Assembly: GCA_035532755.1 (NCBI GenBank)
Contig: DATKQI010000185.1
Location: 1 to 20,043 of the forward strand
Direction: 5' to 3'
From: DATKQI01 sp035532755
GTDB taxonomy: Bacteria > Pseudomonadota > Alphaproteobacteria > Acetobacterales > Acetobacteraceae
Length of the DNA: 20,043 nucleotides
The notes under the pieces are model-generated. The model saw nothing but the letters and a program-made list of their open reading frames with translations. It had not been told where the DNA came from and ran no database searches. Positions within the stretch are counted from its first letter, which is position 1. Each line of letters starts with the position of its first letter. Shown in pieces: positions 1 to 7,145 of this stretch. A program made the translations under genes and the position numbers.

Positions 1-95
1 TCGGGACCTCTCGCCGGTTCACACCAGTACTTCTCAAAAGACATCGATCTCAGCACCCACAGTCCAGAGGAGATTGCGGTCGTGGCAGCCGCCCT
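1..95 (+). pseudogene. IS30-family transposase C-terminal remnant (enters from the left edge)
   Basis: Frame 1 read from the window edge gives a peptide containing HQYFSKDIDLSTHSPEEIA followed by VVAAAL. This resembles the IS30-family transposase C-terminus, where a 'QYFPKGTDLS...VAAALN.RPRKTLGW' block follows the DDE catalytic core. The match stops at about base 95, just before the expected Asn and 'RPRKTLGW', where the sequence becomes an IS481-type peptide. No start codon or catalytic core is visible here, and upstream sequence lies outside the window. Family assignment is from memory of the conserved tail. The breakpoint is approximate to about 6 bases. Confidence 0.6.
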
Positions 96-291
96 CAAGA
101 TCTTCCATTACCCCGATCTCGAGAGCCTCAAAGCACACGTACTGGCTTTCGTGTCCGCCTATAATTTCGCCAAACACATCAAGACCCTCAGATGGAAGAC
201 ACCGTTCGAAGCCATCTGCCACGCCTGGACCACGAAGCCCGATATCTTCAAACTCGACCCACGCCACCTCATCCCGGGACCATACACCCCA
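94..291 (+). pseudogene. IS481-family transposase C-terminal remnant
   Basis: Continuing in the same frame, the peptide KIFHYPDLESLKAHVLAF, then AYNFAKHIKTLRWKTPFEAI, then HAWTTKPDIFK and LDPRHLIPGPYT matches the C-terminal end of IS481-type (IS3-like) transposases, which carry 'K.FHYd....L..h...F..AYNFa..LKtL...TP.e.IC..Wt..P..F.ldP.H..PG..T'. Only about 65 residues of a roughly 300-residue protein remain, and the DDE core is absent. The usual stop codon after the final Thr is missing, so the frame continues into an integrase-like peptide. It is an inactive remnant, fused in frame at both ends to unrelated pieces. Confidence 0.75.
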
Positions 292-300
292 CCGAACCCT

Positions 301-548
301 GGGAGTGGTGCCAAGACTGTTCGCCCTGGCGCGGCGGCTATTGACGTTCTGCGCGCCCTGCCGCGCGTAGGCCGAAACCCCTATGTCATCTCCGGAGCGC
401 AGAAAGGTGAGCATTTGACTGATCTTCAGCGGCCTTGGCGCCGGATCCGCCAAGCCACGACACTTGGAAATGTACGGACCTACGATCTGTCTGCCTCACA
501 GCTTCGCTTCAGGCATCGTGACTGATGGCTCGCTTAGAAAAATAATGA
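301..548 (+). pseudogene. Tyrosine recombinase (phage-type integrase) C-terminal remnant, frameshifted
   Basis: The frame gives GAKTVRPGAAAIDVLRALPR, then NPYVISGAQKGEHLTDLQRPW and RRIRQATTLGNVRTYDL. This is characteristic of proteobacterial tyrosine recombinases just before the catalytic 'HDLRHSFAS' box. At about 487-494 the sequence CTGTCTGC looks like a 4-bp duplication. After it the homology continues in the next frame as PHSFASGIVTDGSLRKIM. The His of H-D-L-R is Tyr and the Arg is lost, so the catalytic box is destroyed. Homology fades near 548, before the expected 'LLGH' motif and the tyrosine nucleophile. The fragment lacks its N-terminus and cannot be active. An automatic caller would fuse this with the two transposase tails into one hypothetical protein at about 82-525. 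Confidence 0.75.
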
Positions 549-563
549 TGGATCTACCGATCT

Positions 564-2450
564 TTAGACGGCGCCATCATGAACTCCCAGAGAACCTTCA
601 TAGTCCTTGGCATAGATTTCCGTTGCCAAAGTTTGAGCAAGACGCAATTCAGCTTCGGTGCGATGACAGAGTATTTTGGATCCCTTCGCGAGAGAGAGCG
701 TTGGTGGCTGGTGGACATCGCACGTGCCGGAGATACGCACGGCGCAGCGCCTGAAGAAGGCGCACGGGCGCTGCGTGTCGGCGGCGGCGAGGCCGCCGGC
801 TGCCTCGTCTAGGTGTGTCTTGCTGACGCCTTCCAGCCAGCGTGGCTGGAGAACGGGTATGGAGGAGAGGAGCAGGTCTGTGTAGGGATGCATCGGTGCC
901 TGCCGCAACGCCGAGCGCCCGCCAAGCTCCACGCGCCGACCGGCATAGAGGATCATGACCTGATCGCAGATCGCGCGGATCGTCGACAGATCGTGACTGA
1001 TGAACATGATGGCAACGCCGAGCTCCCTGCGCAGTTCCGCCAGCAGCTCGAGCACGGCCGCGCCGACGACGCTATCGAGGGCGGAGGTCACCTCATCGCA
1101 CAGGATGAGGCTCGGCTCGGCGGCCAGCGCACGCGCCAGGTTGACGCGCTGCTTCTGCCCACCGGAAAGGTCGTCCGGATAGCGTTCCGCGAGCGCGGGC
1201 GAAAGGCGCACCATGTCGAGCAAAGCCGCCACGCGCCGGCGCCGCACCTCACCGCGCATGCCATGGTAGAACACCAGTGGTCGGGACAGGATCGCGCCCA
1301 CCGTTCGTGCCGGGTTCAGCGCCACGTCAGCCATCTGGAAGACAATCTGCACGGCCTGGAGCTGCGCACGCGTGCGATGTTCCACGCGGGCAGGTAGCGC
1401 CTCGCCGTTCAACGTGATCGTGCCGCGCGCGGCCGGCAGAAGGCCAGCGATCACCTGTGCGAGCGTGCTTTTGCCGCAACCGGATTCGCCGATCACGCCG
1501 AAGACAGACCCGGGCGCAATGCTGAAATCAATGTCGTGCAGAACCGGAACCCCGGGTAGCCCCTCGGCGCCCGAACCGCCGTATCCGGCCACCAGGCCAG
1601 ACACCTGGAGCAGGGCCGGTGCCGGCGCCGCCACAGGGGCGGCGGCCTGCACGACGGGCGCAGCGGCGGCCAGCAGGCTGCGCGTATAGGGATGCACGGC
1701 GCCGGCCAGGATCTGCCGGATCGGTGCCGTCTCCTGCACGCACCCGCCACGCAGCACGACGACCCTGTCCGCCATCTGCGCCACCACCGACAGATCGTGC
1801 GAAACATAGAGCGCCGTGGTGTTCAGTTCGCGGATGACCTTCTTGAAGGCGCGCAACACCTCGATCTGCGTGGTGACATCGAGCGCGGTGGTAGGCTCAT
1901 CCAGAATGACCAGTTCGGGGTCGTTGATCAGCGCCATCGCCGCCATCAGTCGCTGCAACTGCCCGCCCGAGACCTGGTGCGGGAAGCGTGCGCCGACTCC
2001 GTTCGGATCCGGCAGGGCCAGCGCGTGGAACAACGCACGCGCCTTAGCCTCCGCAGCTTCGCGCGGCATCAATCCATGGACCAGCGCCGGCTCGATCACC
2101 TGGGGGAGGATACGGTGCGCCGGGTTGAAGGATGCGGCGGCGCTCTGGGCGACATAACTCACTTTGCGCCCGCGGAAATCGGCCAGCGCACGGGGGGGCA
2201 GTGAGCGCACATCCGTCTCGCCCACGCGTATCCGCCCCGCCGCGATCGTGCAGCCGCGGCGGGCATAGCCCATGAGCGCAAGCCCCGCCGTGGTCTTGCC
2301 GGAACCGGATTCGCCGATCAGGGCTAGCACCTCGCCCCTCGTGATCATAAAGTTGAGATCGGTAACAATCGGGATCGCGGTTCCGTCCTCCTCCCGGCCG
2401 ATCACGGAAAGACCAGAGACTTCGACATGCGACGATGCATTCCTGCTCAC
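564..2450 (-). CDS. Fused double ABC ATPase of a peptide/opine-type importer (DppD-DppF fusion)
   Basis: This 628-residue protein has two complete ABC ATPase domains and would energise the importer at the cytoplasmic face. Domain 1 has Walker A GESGSGKTT (about 47-55), signature VSGGQ (160-164), Walker B VILDEPT and the switch His in VSHD (about 216-219). Domain 2 has Walker A GESGCGKST (321-329), signature LSGGQ (428-432), Walker B LILCDEVTS and ISHD (about 485-488). An Ala/Pro-rich linker (about 263-280) joins them. After domain 2 comes an oligo_HPY-type tail (HPYT...IP) with Cys563, 569, 577 and 595. The GTG start overlaps the stop of the upstream permease by 4 bp (GTGA), indicating translational coupling and fixing the start. 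It is the last gene of the operon, and its end abuts mobile-element debris. Substrate specificity cannot be told from the ATPase. Confidence 0.95.
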   Translation of the reverse strand: MSRNASSHVEVSGLSVIGREEDGTAIPIVTDLNFMITRGEVLALIGESGSGKTTAGLALMGYARRGCTIAAGRIRVGETDVRSLPPRALADFRGRKVSYVAQSAAASFNPAHRILPQVIEPALVHGLMPREAAEAKARALFHALALPDPNGVGARFPHQVSGGQLQRLMAAMALINDPELVILDEPTTALDVTTQIEVLRAFKKVIRELNTTALYVSHDLSVVAQMADRVVVLRGGCVQETAPIRQILAGAVHPYTRSLLAAAAPVVQAAAPVAAPAPALLQVSGLVAGYGGSGAEGLPGVPVLHDIDFSIAPGSVFGVIGESGCGKSTLAQVIAGLLPAARGTITLNGEALPARVEHRTRAQLQAVQIVFQMADVALNPARTVGAILSRPLVFYHGMRGEVRRRRVAALLDMVRLSPALAERYPDDLSGGQKQRVNLARALAAEPSLILCDEVTSALDSVVGAAVLELLAELRRELGVAIMFISHDLSTIRAICDQVMILYAGRRVELGGRSALRQAPMHPYTDLLLSSIPVLQPRWLEGVSKTHLDEAAGGLAAADTQRPCAFFRRCAVRISGTCDVHQPPTLSLAKGSKILCHRTEAELRLAQTLATEIYAKDYEGSLGVHDGAV

Positions 2451-3280
2451 GCCCGGCGGGCCCTGCGGTTGGGCAGGCTGTCGATCAGGAAATTCACCGA
2501 GACCGTGAGAATCGCGATGGCGATGGCGGGAACGAGCACGGCCGGAGCACCGACGCTCAGCCCCTCCAGGTTCTCCCGCACCAACCCGCCCCAGTCGGCA
2601 TTGGGCGGCTGGATGCCGAGGCCGAGAAAACTGAGGCTGCTGAGCAGTAGCACGATGAAGACGAAGCGCAAGCCGAAATCCGTCAGGATCGGTGCCATCA
2701 TGTTCGGCAGGATTTCCTCGAACACGATGGCCGGGCTGCGCTCGCCCCGCGCCCGCGCGGCCCTCACGAAATCCGTCGCGTTGATATCGACGGCGATGGA
2801 GCGGACGATACGGAAACAGCCGGGCGTGTAGATGACGGCGGCGGCCAGCACCAGAACCAGAATGGACGAGCCGAGCGCGGCCACGACAATGAGACAGAAG
2901 ATGATGCTGGGGAAGGAGATCAGCGTATCCATGGTGCGGCTGAACGTGGCATCAAGAGCACCACCCTGGGTGGCCGCCAGCGTGCCGAGCCCGGCGCCGG
3001 CACAGGAGGCGAGCACGGAGGCAGGAAGTGCGACGCCGATCGTATAGCGCGCGCCAGCGAGGACGCGGCTCAGCATGTCACGGCCGAGATAGTCCGTGCC
3101 GAGCAGGTGCTGCCATGTCATCGGTCCGAATATCTGATGACCCACGATCTGCCCCGGGGCGTAGGGAGCGATCACCGGGCCGATCACTGCCAGCACGAGG
3201 CAGATGGCGACCATGAGTGCGGCGAGGATACCCATCATGGGCAGGCGCCGGCGGGCCAGGGTTTTCATCGTGCCGCTCAT
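2447..3280 (-). CDS. ABC importer permease, DppC/OppC-like
   Basis: This is a 277-residue inner-membrane permease. It has an N-terminal transmembrane segment (about residues 15-37), a short periplasmic stretch with the family motif LLGTDYLGRDMLSRVLAGAR, and then about five more hydrophobic segments. The cytoplasmic EAA loop, which docks on the ATPase, is visible as DFVRAARARGERSPAIVFEE followed by ILPN. The C-terminal block SFLGLGIQPPNADWG is typical of DppC/OppC proteins. Length is normal for the family. ATG at 3280 overlaps the stop of the upstream permease by 4 bp (ATGA); a second Met four codons in is possible. It pairs with the DppB-like permease to form the translocation pore. Confidence 0.95.
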   Translation of the reverse strand: MSGTMKTLARRRLPMMGILAALMVAICLVLAVIGPVIAPYAPGQIVGHQIFGPMTWQHLLGTDYLGRDMLSRVLAGARYTIGVALPASVLASCAGAGLGTLAATQGGALDATFSRTMDTLISFPSIIFCLIVVAALGSSILVLVLAAAVIYTPGCFRIVRSIAVDINATDFVRAARARGERSPAIVFEEILPNMMAPILTDFGLRFVFIVLLLSSLSFLGLGIQPPNADWGGLVRENLEGLSVGAPAVLVPAIAIAILTVSVNFLIDSLPNRRARRA

Positions 3281-4287
3281 CGATGCCGCAACCTCGGGTT
3301 CGACAGGATCGCTACGATGTCTGCTAACAGAACCAGTAGAAGATAGGCCGCGCAGAAGATCATCGCGCAGACCTGAATGAGCGGCATATCGCGGGTGCTG
3401 ACCGCGTCAACCATCAGCTTGGCGAGGCCTGGATAGCTGAACACCACCTCCACCACCACCACTCCGCCGAGCAGGAAGGACAGGCTCAGAGCGACCGCGT
3501 TCGCGATCGGGCCAAGCGCGTTCGGCAGGGCATGGTACAACACCAGACGCACCGGCCGCACGCCTTTCAGCACCGCCATCTCGACATAGGATGACCCAAG
3601 CGTGTTGACCAGCGCCGCGCGGGTCATGCGCGCCATCTGTGCGAAAATGGCAAGCGCGAGCGTAGCGACCGGCAGCGCAAAGGAGCGGATGAGCCCGCTG
3701 AAGGAGTGGGTATCTGCGGCGTAGGATAGGGCGGGAAGCCAGTGCAGCCGTACCGCGAAGATCAGTACCGCAACCGTGGCAAACAGAAACTCCGGCACCG
3801 ACACCGCCGATATGGTCGCGACATTCACGATGCGGTCATACAGCGTACCGCGCCATACTGCCGCCGTAATGCCCACCAGAAGGGCGAGCGGCACTGTCAC
3901 GATCGTTGTCAGCAGCGCCAGCAGCAGGGAATTCGCCAGACGCCCGCCGACGAGTTCGGCGACCGGCATGCCGTTGACCAGGGACGTACCGAGATTGCCG
4001 CTGACCAGCCCGTACAGCCAATGCAGGTAGCGAAGCCAGGCCGGCTGGTCGAGGTGCAGCGCCTGCCGCAAACCAGCAAGCGCTGCCGGCGTCGCGCCCT
4101 GGCCGAGCACCATCTGCGCGACATCGCCCGGCAGGAACTCGGTCCCTGCAAAGACCACCACGGACACGGCCAGCAGCAACAGCGCGCTGAGCACGATGCG
4201 CTGGACGATGAGTCGGACGACGGCCGGGTTGAACCCCGCTCCCGGGCCGGCACGATCTCCCGCCGTGACGGACCCGGGTTCAGCCAT
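3277..4287 (-). CDS. ABC importer permease, DppB/OppB-like
   Basis: This 336-residue inner-membrane permease is the partner of the DppC-like protein. The first membrane segment lies at about residues 30-50 and is followed by FLPGDVAQMVLGQGATPAAL and GNLGTSL, both typical of the periplasmic part of DppB proteins. The EAA loop reads SSYVEMAVLKGVRPVRLVLY, then HALPNALGP. The C-terminus (ADIVAILSNPRLRHR) is typical ('D..Y...DPRir'). The N-terminus carries about 20 polar, Gly/Pro-rich residues before the first helix, somewhat longer than usual. ATG at 4287 overlaps the end of the substrate-binding protein gene by 8 bp. No strong Shine-Dalgarno is visible, consistent with translational coupling. 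Confidence 0.95.
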   Translation of the reverse strand: MAEPGSVTAGDRAGPGAGFNPAVVRLIVQRIVLSALLLLAVSVVVFAGTEFLPGDVAQMVLGQGATPAALAGLRQALHLDQPAWLRYLHWLYGLVSGNLGTSLVNGMPVAELVGGRLANSLLLALLTTIVTVPLALLVGITAAVWRGTLYDRIVNVATISAVSVPEFLFATVAVLIFAVRLHWLPALSYAADTHSFSGLIRSFALPVATLALAIFAQMARMTRAALVNTLGSSYVEMAVLKGVRPVRLVLYHALPNALGPIANAVALSLSFLLGGVVVVEVVFSYPGLAKLMVDAVSTRDMPLIQVCAMIFCAAYLLLVLLADIVAILSNPRLRHR

Positions 4288-5893
4288 CCAGCCACACGTT
4301 TTGCGCGAAGTTAAAGCCCATCAAATCTCCCGTTGGGACAGCACGCAAGCCCTTCACCCGGGCGGAATGGGCATCCAGGCCGCTGATGAACACCGGAATG
4401 CCGATGCCCGCCTCGTTGTGGATGAGGCGTTGCATCTCGCAATAGAGTTGCTTTCGTTTCACCAGATCGGTCTGCGAGCGGGATTCGGTCAGCAGTTTGT
4501 CGAAGGTCGGGTTCTTCCAGCGGCTCTCGTTCCAGGGTGCGCTCGATCTGAAGAACAGAGTCAACAGGATATTGGCGGTCGGCCGTGGATTGATGTTGCC
4601 ATAAACAAACGGCGCCTTCAGCCAGTAATTCGACCAGAACCCGTTTGCCGGCACACGCCGAAGGTCGATATTAAAGCCGATACTGCGCGCGGTATTTTGC
4701 AGAATCACCGCCATGTCCACCGACCCGGTGGCGGCGGGCGAACAGACGAGCGGCATGGTGGCGCCAACAAGACTGGCCTTCTTCAAATGGAACTTCGCCT
4801 TGTCCAAGTCCATCGCGCGTTGCGGAATGTCGGAGCAATAATATGGGCTGGTGGGATCGACCGGCTGATCGTTCCCGATCACGGCGTAATTCAGAAAGAC
4901 GCTGCTTTTGATCTTCTCGCGATCCTGGAGGTACTTCATCGCCATGATGAAATCCGGGTTGCCAATCCGCGGCGTATCTAGATGCATGATCAAGTCAGTA
5001 TAGTTGCCGCCACGGGTCTCAAATATCTCGAAGCCCTTGGCCGCCTTCACCTGGCGAGTCGAAAGTGCGTCAATCCCGCTGGCGATGTCGATATCACCAG
5101 ACAGCAGCGCATTCACCCGCGCGGAGTTGCTGGTGATGCCAAAAAACGTCACTTCGTCGAGATAGGGCAATCCAGGATGAAAGTAGTGCGGATTGCGCAC
5201 GCCCACCGATCGGACTCCCGGAGAGAACTCCTTGCACAGGAACGGGCCGGTTCCGTTTCCCCTGCTGAAATCCGTCGTGCCTGCCTTGACGATGACGAAC
5301 TGATAGATGGCCAGGATGGTCGGCAGCTCGGAGTTGGGCGCCGCGAGCGTGACCTGCACCTCCAGCGGTCCTGTGGCCTTGATCTCCCGCATCTGCTCCG
5401 CGAGCGGGCGAACAACGGAACTCGTCTTCGGATCCTTGTGGCGGGCAAGCGAGTAGACGACATCGGCGGCGGTAAAGGGCGAACCGTCATGGAACGTGAC
5501 GCCCTTGCGCAGCTTGATGGTCCATATCTTCGCATCGGCGCTCTCGACCGATATGGCCAAGTCCGGTAGAGGATGGAGCTTCTCGTCAAAGACGGTCAGA
5601 CCATTGTAGAACATGAAGAGGCGCGAATAGTCGGTGGAGTTACTCGCGTGCGCGGGGTCGAGTGTGTCGGCCGTCGAGGATGCGTAGCCGGCAACGCGGA
5701 TCTTGCCTCCCCGCTTCGGCGCGGCGGCAAACGCCGAGGAAGTGCTGCCGGCGGCCCCGCTGGCTGCCGCGCCAATCCCGGCTGCAAGCGCGAAGCGCAT
5801 CGCTTCGCGCCGCGTGGCGGCGAAGGTCGGCATGAAACTGTCCGTCGTGATCTCGAGCGCCTGCTGGGCTCGCCCCTTCGCCTGTTCCGTCAC
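4280..5893 (-). CDS. Periplasmic substrate-binding protein, SBP_bac_5 (DppA/OppA) family, Tat signal
   Basis: This is a 537-residue family 5 extracellular solute-binding protein, which captures the substrate in the periplasm for the downstream permeases. The N-terminus has a twin-arginine motif TRREAMRF (Arg28-Arg29), an Ala/Gly-rich hydrophobic core and a likely cleavage site near Ala56-Ala57 (AFA-AAPKRGG), so Tat export is likely. Family blocks include LRKGVTFHDGSPFTAADVVY (about residues 128-147) and a C-terminal region ending in MGFNFAQNVWLDG. The GTG start at 5893 is supported by a perfect AGGAGGT 8 nt upstream. An internal Met at residue 21 would still leave a complete Tat signal but has no comparable ribosome binding site. 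It is the first gene of the transporter operon. The family binds peptides, opines, nickel, glutathione and others, so the ligand is unknown. Confidence 0.95.
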   Translation of the reverse strand: MTEQAKGRAQQALEITTDSFMPTFAATRREAMRFALAAGIGAAASGAAGSTSSAFAAAPKRGGKIRVAGYASSTADTLDPAHASNSTDYSRLFMFYNGLTVFDEKLHPLPDLAISVESADAKIWTIKLRKGVTFHDGSPFTAADVVYSLARHKDPKTSSVVRPLAEQMREIKATGPLEVQVTLAAPNSELPTILAIYQFVIVKAGTTDFSRGNGTGPFLCKEFSPGVRSVGVRNPHYFHPGLPYLDEVTFFGITSNSARVNALLSGDIDIASGIDALSTRQVKAAKGFEIFETRGGNYTDLIMHLDTPRIGNPDFIMAMKYLQDREKIKSSVFLNYAVIGNDQPVDPTSPYYCSDIPQRAMDLDKAKFHLKKASLVGATMPLVCSPAATGSVDMAVILQNTARSIGFNIDLRRVPANGFWSNYWLKAPFVYGNINPRPTANILLTLFFRSSAPWNESRWKNPTFDKLLTESRSQTDLVKRKQLYCEMQRLIHNEAGIGIPVFISGLDAHSARVKGLRAVPTGDLMGFNFAQNVWLDG

Positions 5894-5901
5894 GGATGCA
5901 T

Positions 5902-5908
5902 ACCTCCT
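5902..5908 (-). promoter_or_regulatory. Strong Shine-Dalgarno of the binding-protein gene
   Basis: The minus strand reads AGGAGGT followed by 8 nt (ATGCATCC) and then the GTG start. This is the strongest ribosome binding site I noticed in the window and decides for GTG at 5893. The intervening ATG begins a three-codon frame (ATG CAT CCG TGA) directly against the Shine-Dalgarno, too close to be an efficient start. Confidence 0.8.
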
Positions 5909-5964
5909 GTTTTCAGGTGTTTATTGCCGAAGATCTATGCCACGCCTTCATGTCTCCCGCATGT

Positions 5965-5982
5965 GGCGCTGAAGTTGGCGCT
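5965..5982. repeat. Short tandem direct repeat upstream of the transporter operon
   Basis: GGCGCT occurs twice, at 5965-5970 and 5977-5982, separated by GAAGTT, giving a 12-bp period. It lies in the 165-bp gap between the end of the HAD gene (6059) and the binding-protein start (5893). A 12-bp spacing would place both copies on nearly the same helix face, so it could be a regulator site. With only six bases per copy in GC-rich DNA, it may be chance. I see no convincing -35/-10 pair in this gap. Confidence 0.25.
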
Positions 5983-6058
5983 AGGATCGATGTACGAAAG
6001 AACGCTAAGTCTGCGACATCAGCACATTCTCCCGTAATCTGGTTGAACCCGGCAGGTT

Positions 6059-6820
6059 CTACTCTTTCGGCGCCAACCAGTCGCAGGTTTCCTTCGCAAC
6101 CGTCTGAAGCACCTGCAACGTACCGGCCTCGGCCGCCTCGGCCAGCTCGGCGAGTGTTGAAAAATGATAGTCCGGACGGGTCAGCTCCGCGACCTCAAGC
6201 GTGCCACCTGAGCCTTTCCGACCCTTGCGCCGTTCGATCCAGCATACGGTGTAGCCGAGCCGCCTGGCGACGCCGATGTCGTGATACTGGCTCTGCGCGA
6301 CATGGAGGGTATCGTGCAGACCATGCCCGTCCCGGCTGAGGCGGCCGCGCGTGAAGGCGAAATAGGCCGGATCCGGCTTGTCGCACAGCGTTTCATCAAC
6401 GGTCACGGTGTCGTCGAACGGATCGTGCAGAGTGCGGGCCATGTGCTCCAGGGACCAGCGCTGCGCGTTCGTCATCGCCACCAGGGCGTAACGTTTCCGC
6501 AGCCGTTTCAATGCATCCACCGAGTCCGGAAAGGCCGGCCAGCACCGGATGGAATCCCGAAAGCCTTTGGCGATGGCACTGTCCGCCGGCAAGTTGAGTC
6601 CGGGGGCAATTTCCATATAAACGCGCACGAGATCGTCGGGAAAGCGGATAGCCGCCTTGCTGGCGCGCGAGCGGCGGTAAGCCAGGAGGATCGTATCGTC
6701 ATCGAGCGACGCCGCCGCCCTTCCGCAAGCCTGCCGGAGATAGCCCAGCATGCCGGTCTCGAAATCGATCAGAGTGCCGACCACATCGAAGGTTAGGACT
6801 TTCGGCTCTTGCTGCGCCAT
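6059..6820 (-). CDS. HAD-superfamily hydrolase (2-haloacid dehalogenase-like, type II)
   Basis: This 253-residue HAD-fold hydrolase has motif I FDVVGTL with nucleophile Asp12, motif II AMTNA (Thr117, Asn118), motif III Lys148-Pro149 (CDKPDP) and motif IV HVAQSQYHDIG with Asp181. The second motif I position is Val where phosphatases carry Asp, which argues against a phosphatase and for the dehalogenase-like branch. Motif IV is of the 'HVAQSxxHD' type, not the classical dehalogenase 'VSSNxWD', so dehalogenase activity is not assured. I chose ATG at 6820 because GAGGA on the minus strand lies about 7 nt upstream; a Met two codons earlier (6826) is too close to it. The gene lies 165 bp upstream of the importer operon in the same direction, so it may be co-transcribed. 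It is divergent from a second HAD gene. Confidence 0.85.
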   Translation of the reverse strand: MAQQEPKVLTFDVVGTLIDFETGMLGYLRQACGRAAASLDDDTILLAYRRSRASKAAIRFPDDLVRVYMEIAPGLNLPADSAIAKGFRDSIRCWPAFPDSVDALKRLRKRYALVAMTNAQRWSLEHMARTLHDPFDDTVTVDETLCDKPDPAYFAFTRGRLSRDGHGLHDTLHVAQSQYHDIGVARRLGYTVCWIERRKGRKGSGGTLEVAELTRPDYHFSTLAELAEAAEAGTLQVLQTVAKETCDWLAPKE

Positions 6821-7145
6821 GCGCATATCCTCGAACCCCGTAGAATGCCAACGATGTTAGAGGGTGGGCGCACAGGGAATGATCAAAATCGGCCCGATGG
6901 GCGGCGCAGGATGCCGTTTCATGTCTTCCTGCGGCACGATCTGCCATGCGTCGAGCGTAGTCGACGGTAGCCTCCGGTCCGGCGGTGCCACCTATATGTG
7001 CGGCAAGCTGTGCCGCGGCAGAGGCCACAATCGGCAGGATCTACGCCTGCCACCTGTGCAATGGAGCTGCCATTTGCTTGCCGCTCCCCTACCATCGCCG
7101 GAGGGCGGCCACGCTCCGGCTCGCGCTGAACCACAGGAAGACGCC
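6821..7145. other. Intergenic region between the two divergent HAD genes
   Basis: This stretch of about 325 bp must contain the promoters of both divergent HAD genes. I see one small inverted repeat, CGTCGA (6949-6954) and TCGACG (6961-6966) with a 6-nt spacer, near its middle, which could be an operator. An AGGAAG sequence at about 7136-7141 is the ribosome binding site of the plus-strand HAD gene. Open frames cross the region on both strands, including a minus-strand peptide with GPEATVDYARRMADRAAG. None has a recognisable domain, and none has a start or context supporting a gene. No confident sigma-70 promoter can be assigned by eye. Confidence 0.4.

Noticed and set aside
527..563. Possible intrinsic terminator after the ATPase gene on the minus strand
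   Set aside because: There is a T-rich stretch and a GATC-N4-GATC pair, but the stem is only 4 bp and is separated from the T-run, so I could not support a terminator.
5890..5901. Three-codon frame ATG CAT CCG TGA overlapping the binding-protein GTG, as a possible regulatory leader
   Set aside because: Its ATG directly abuts the Shine-Dalgarno, so initiation there is unlikely; probably coincidental.
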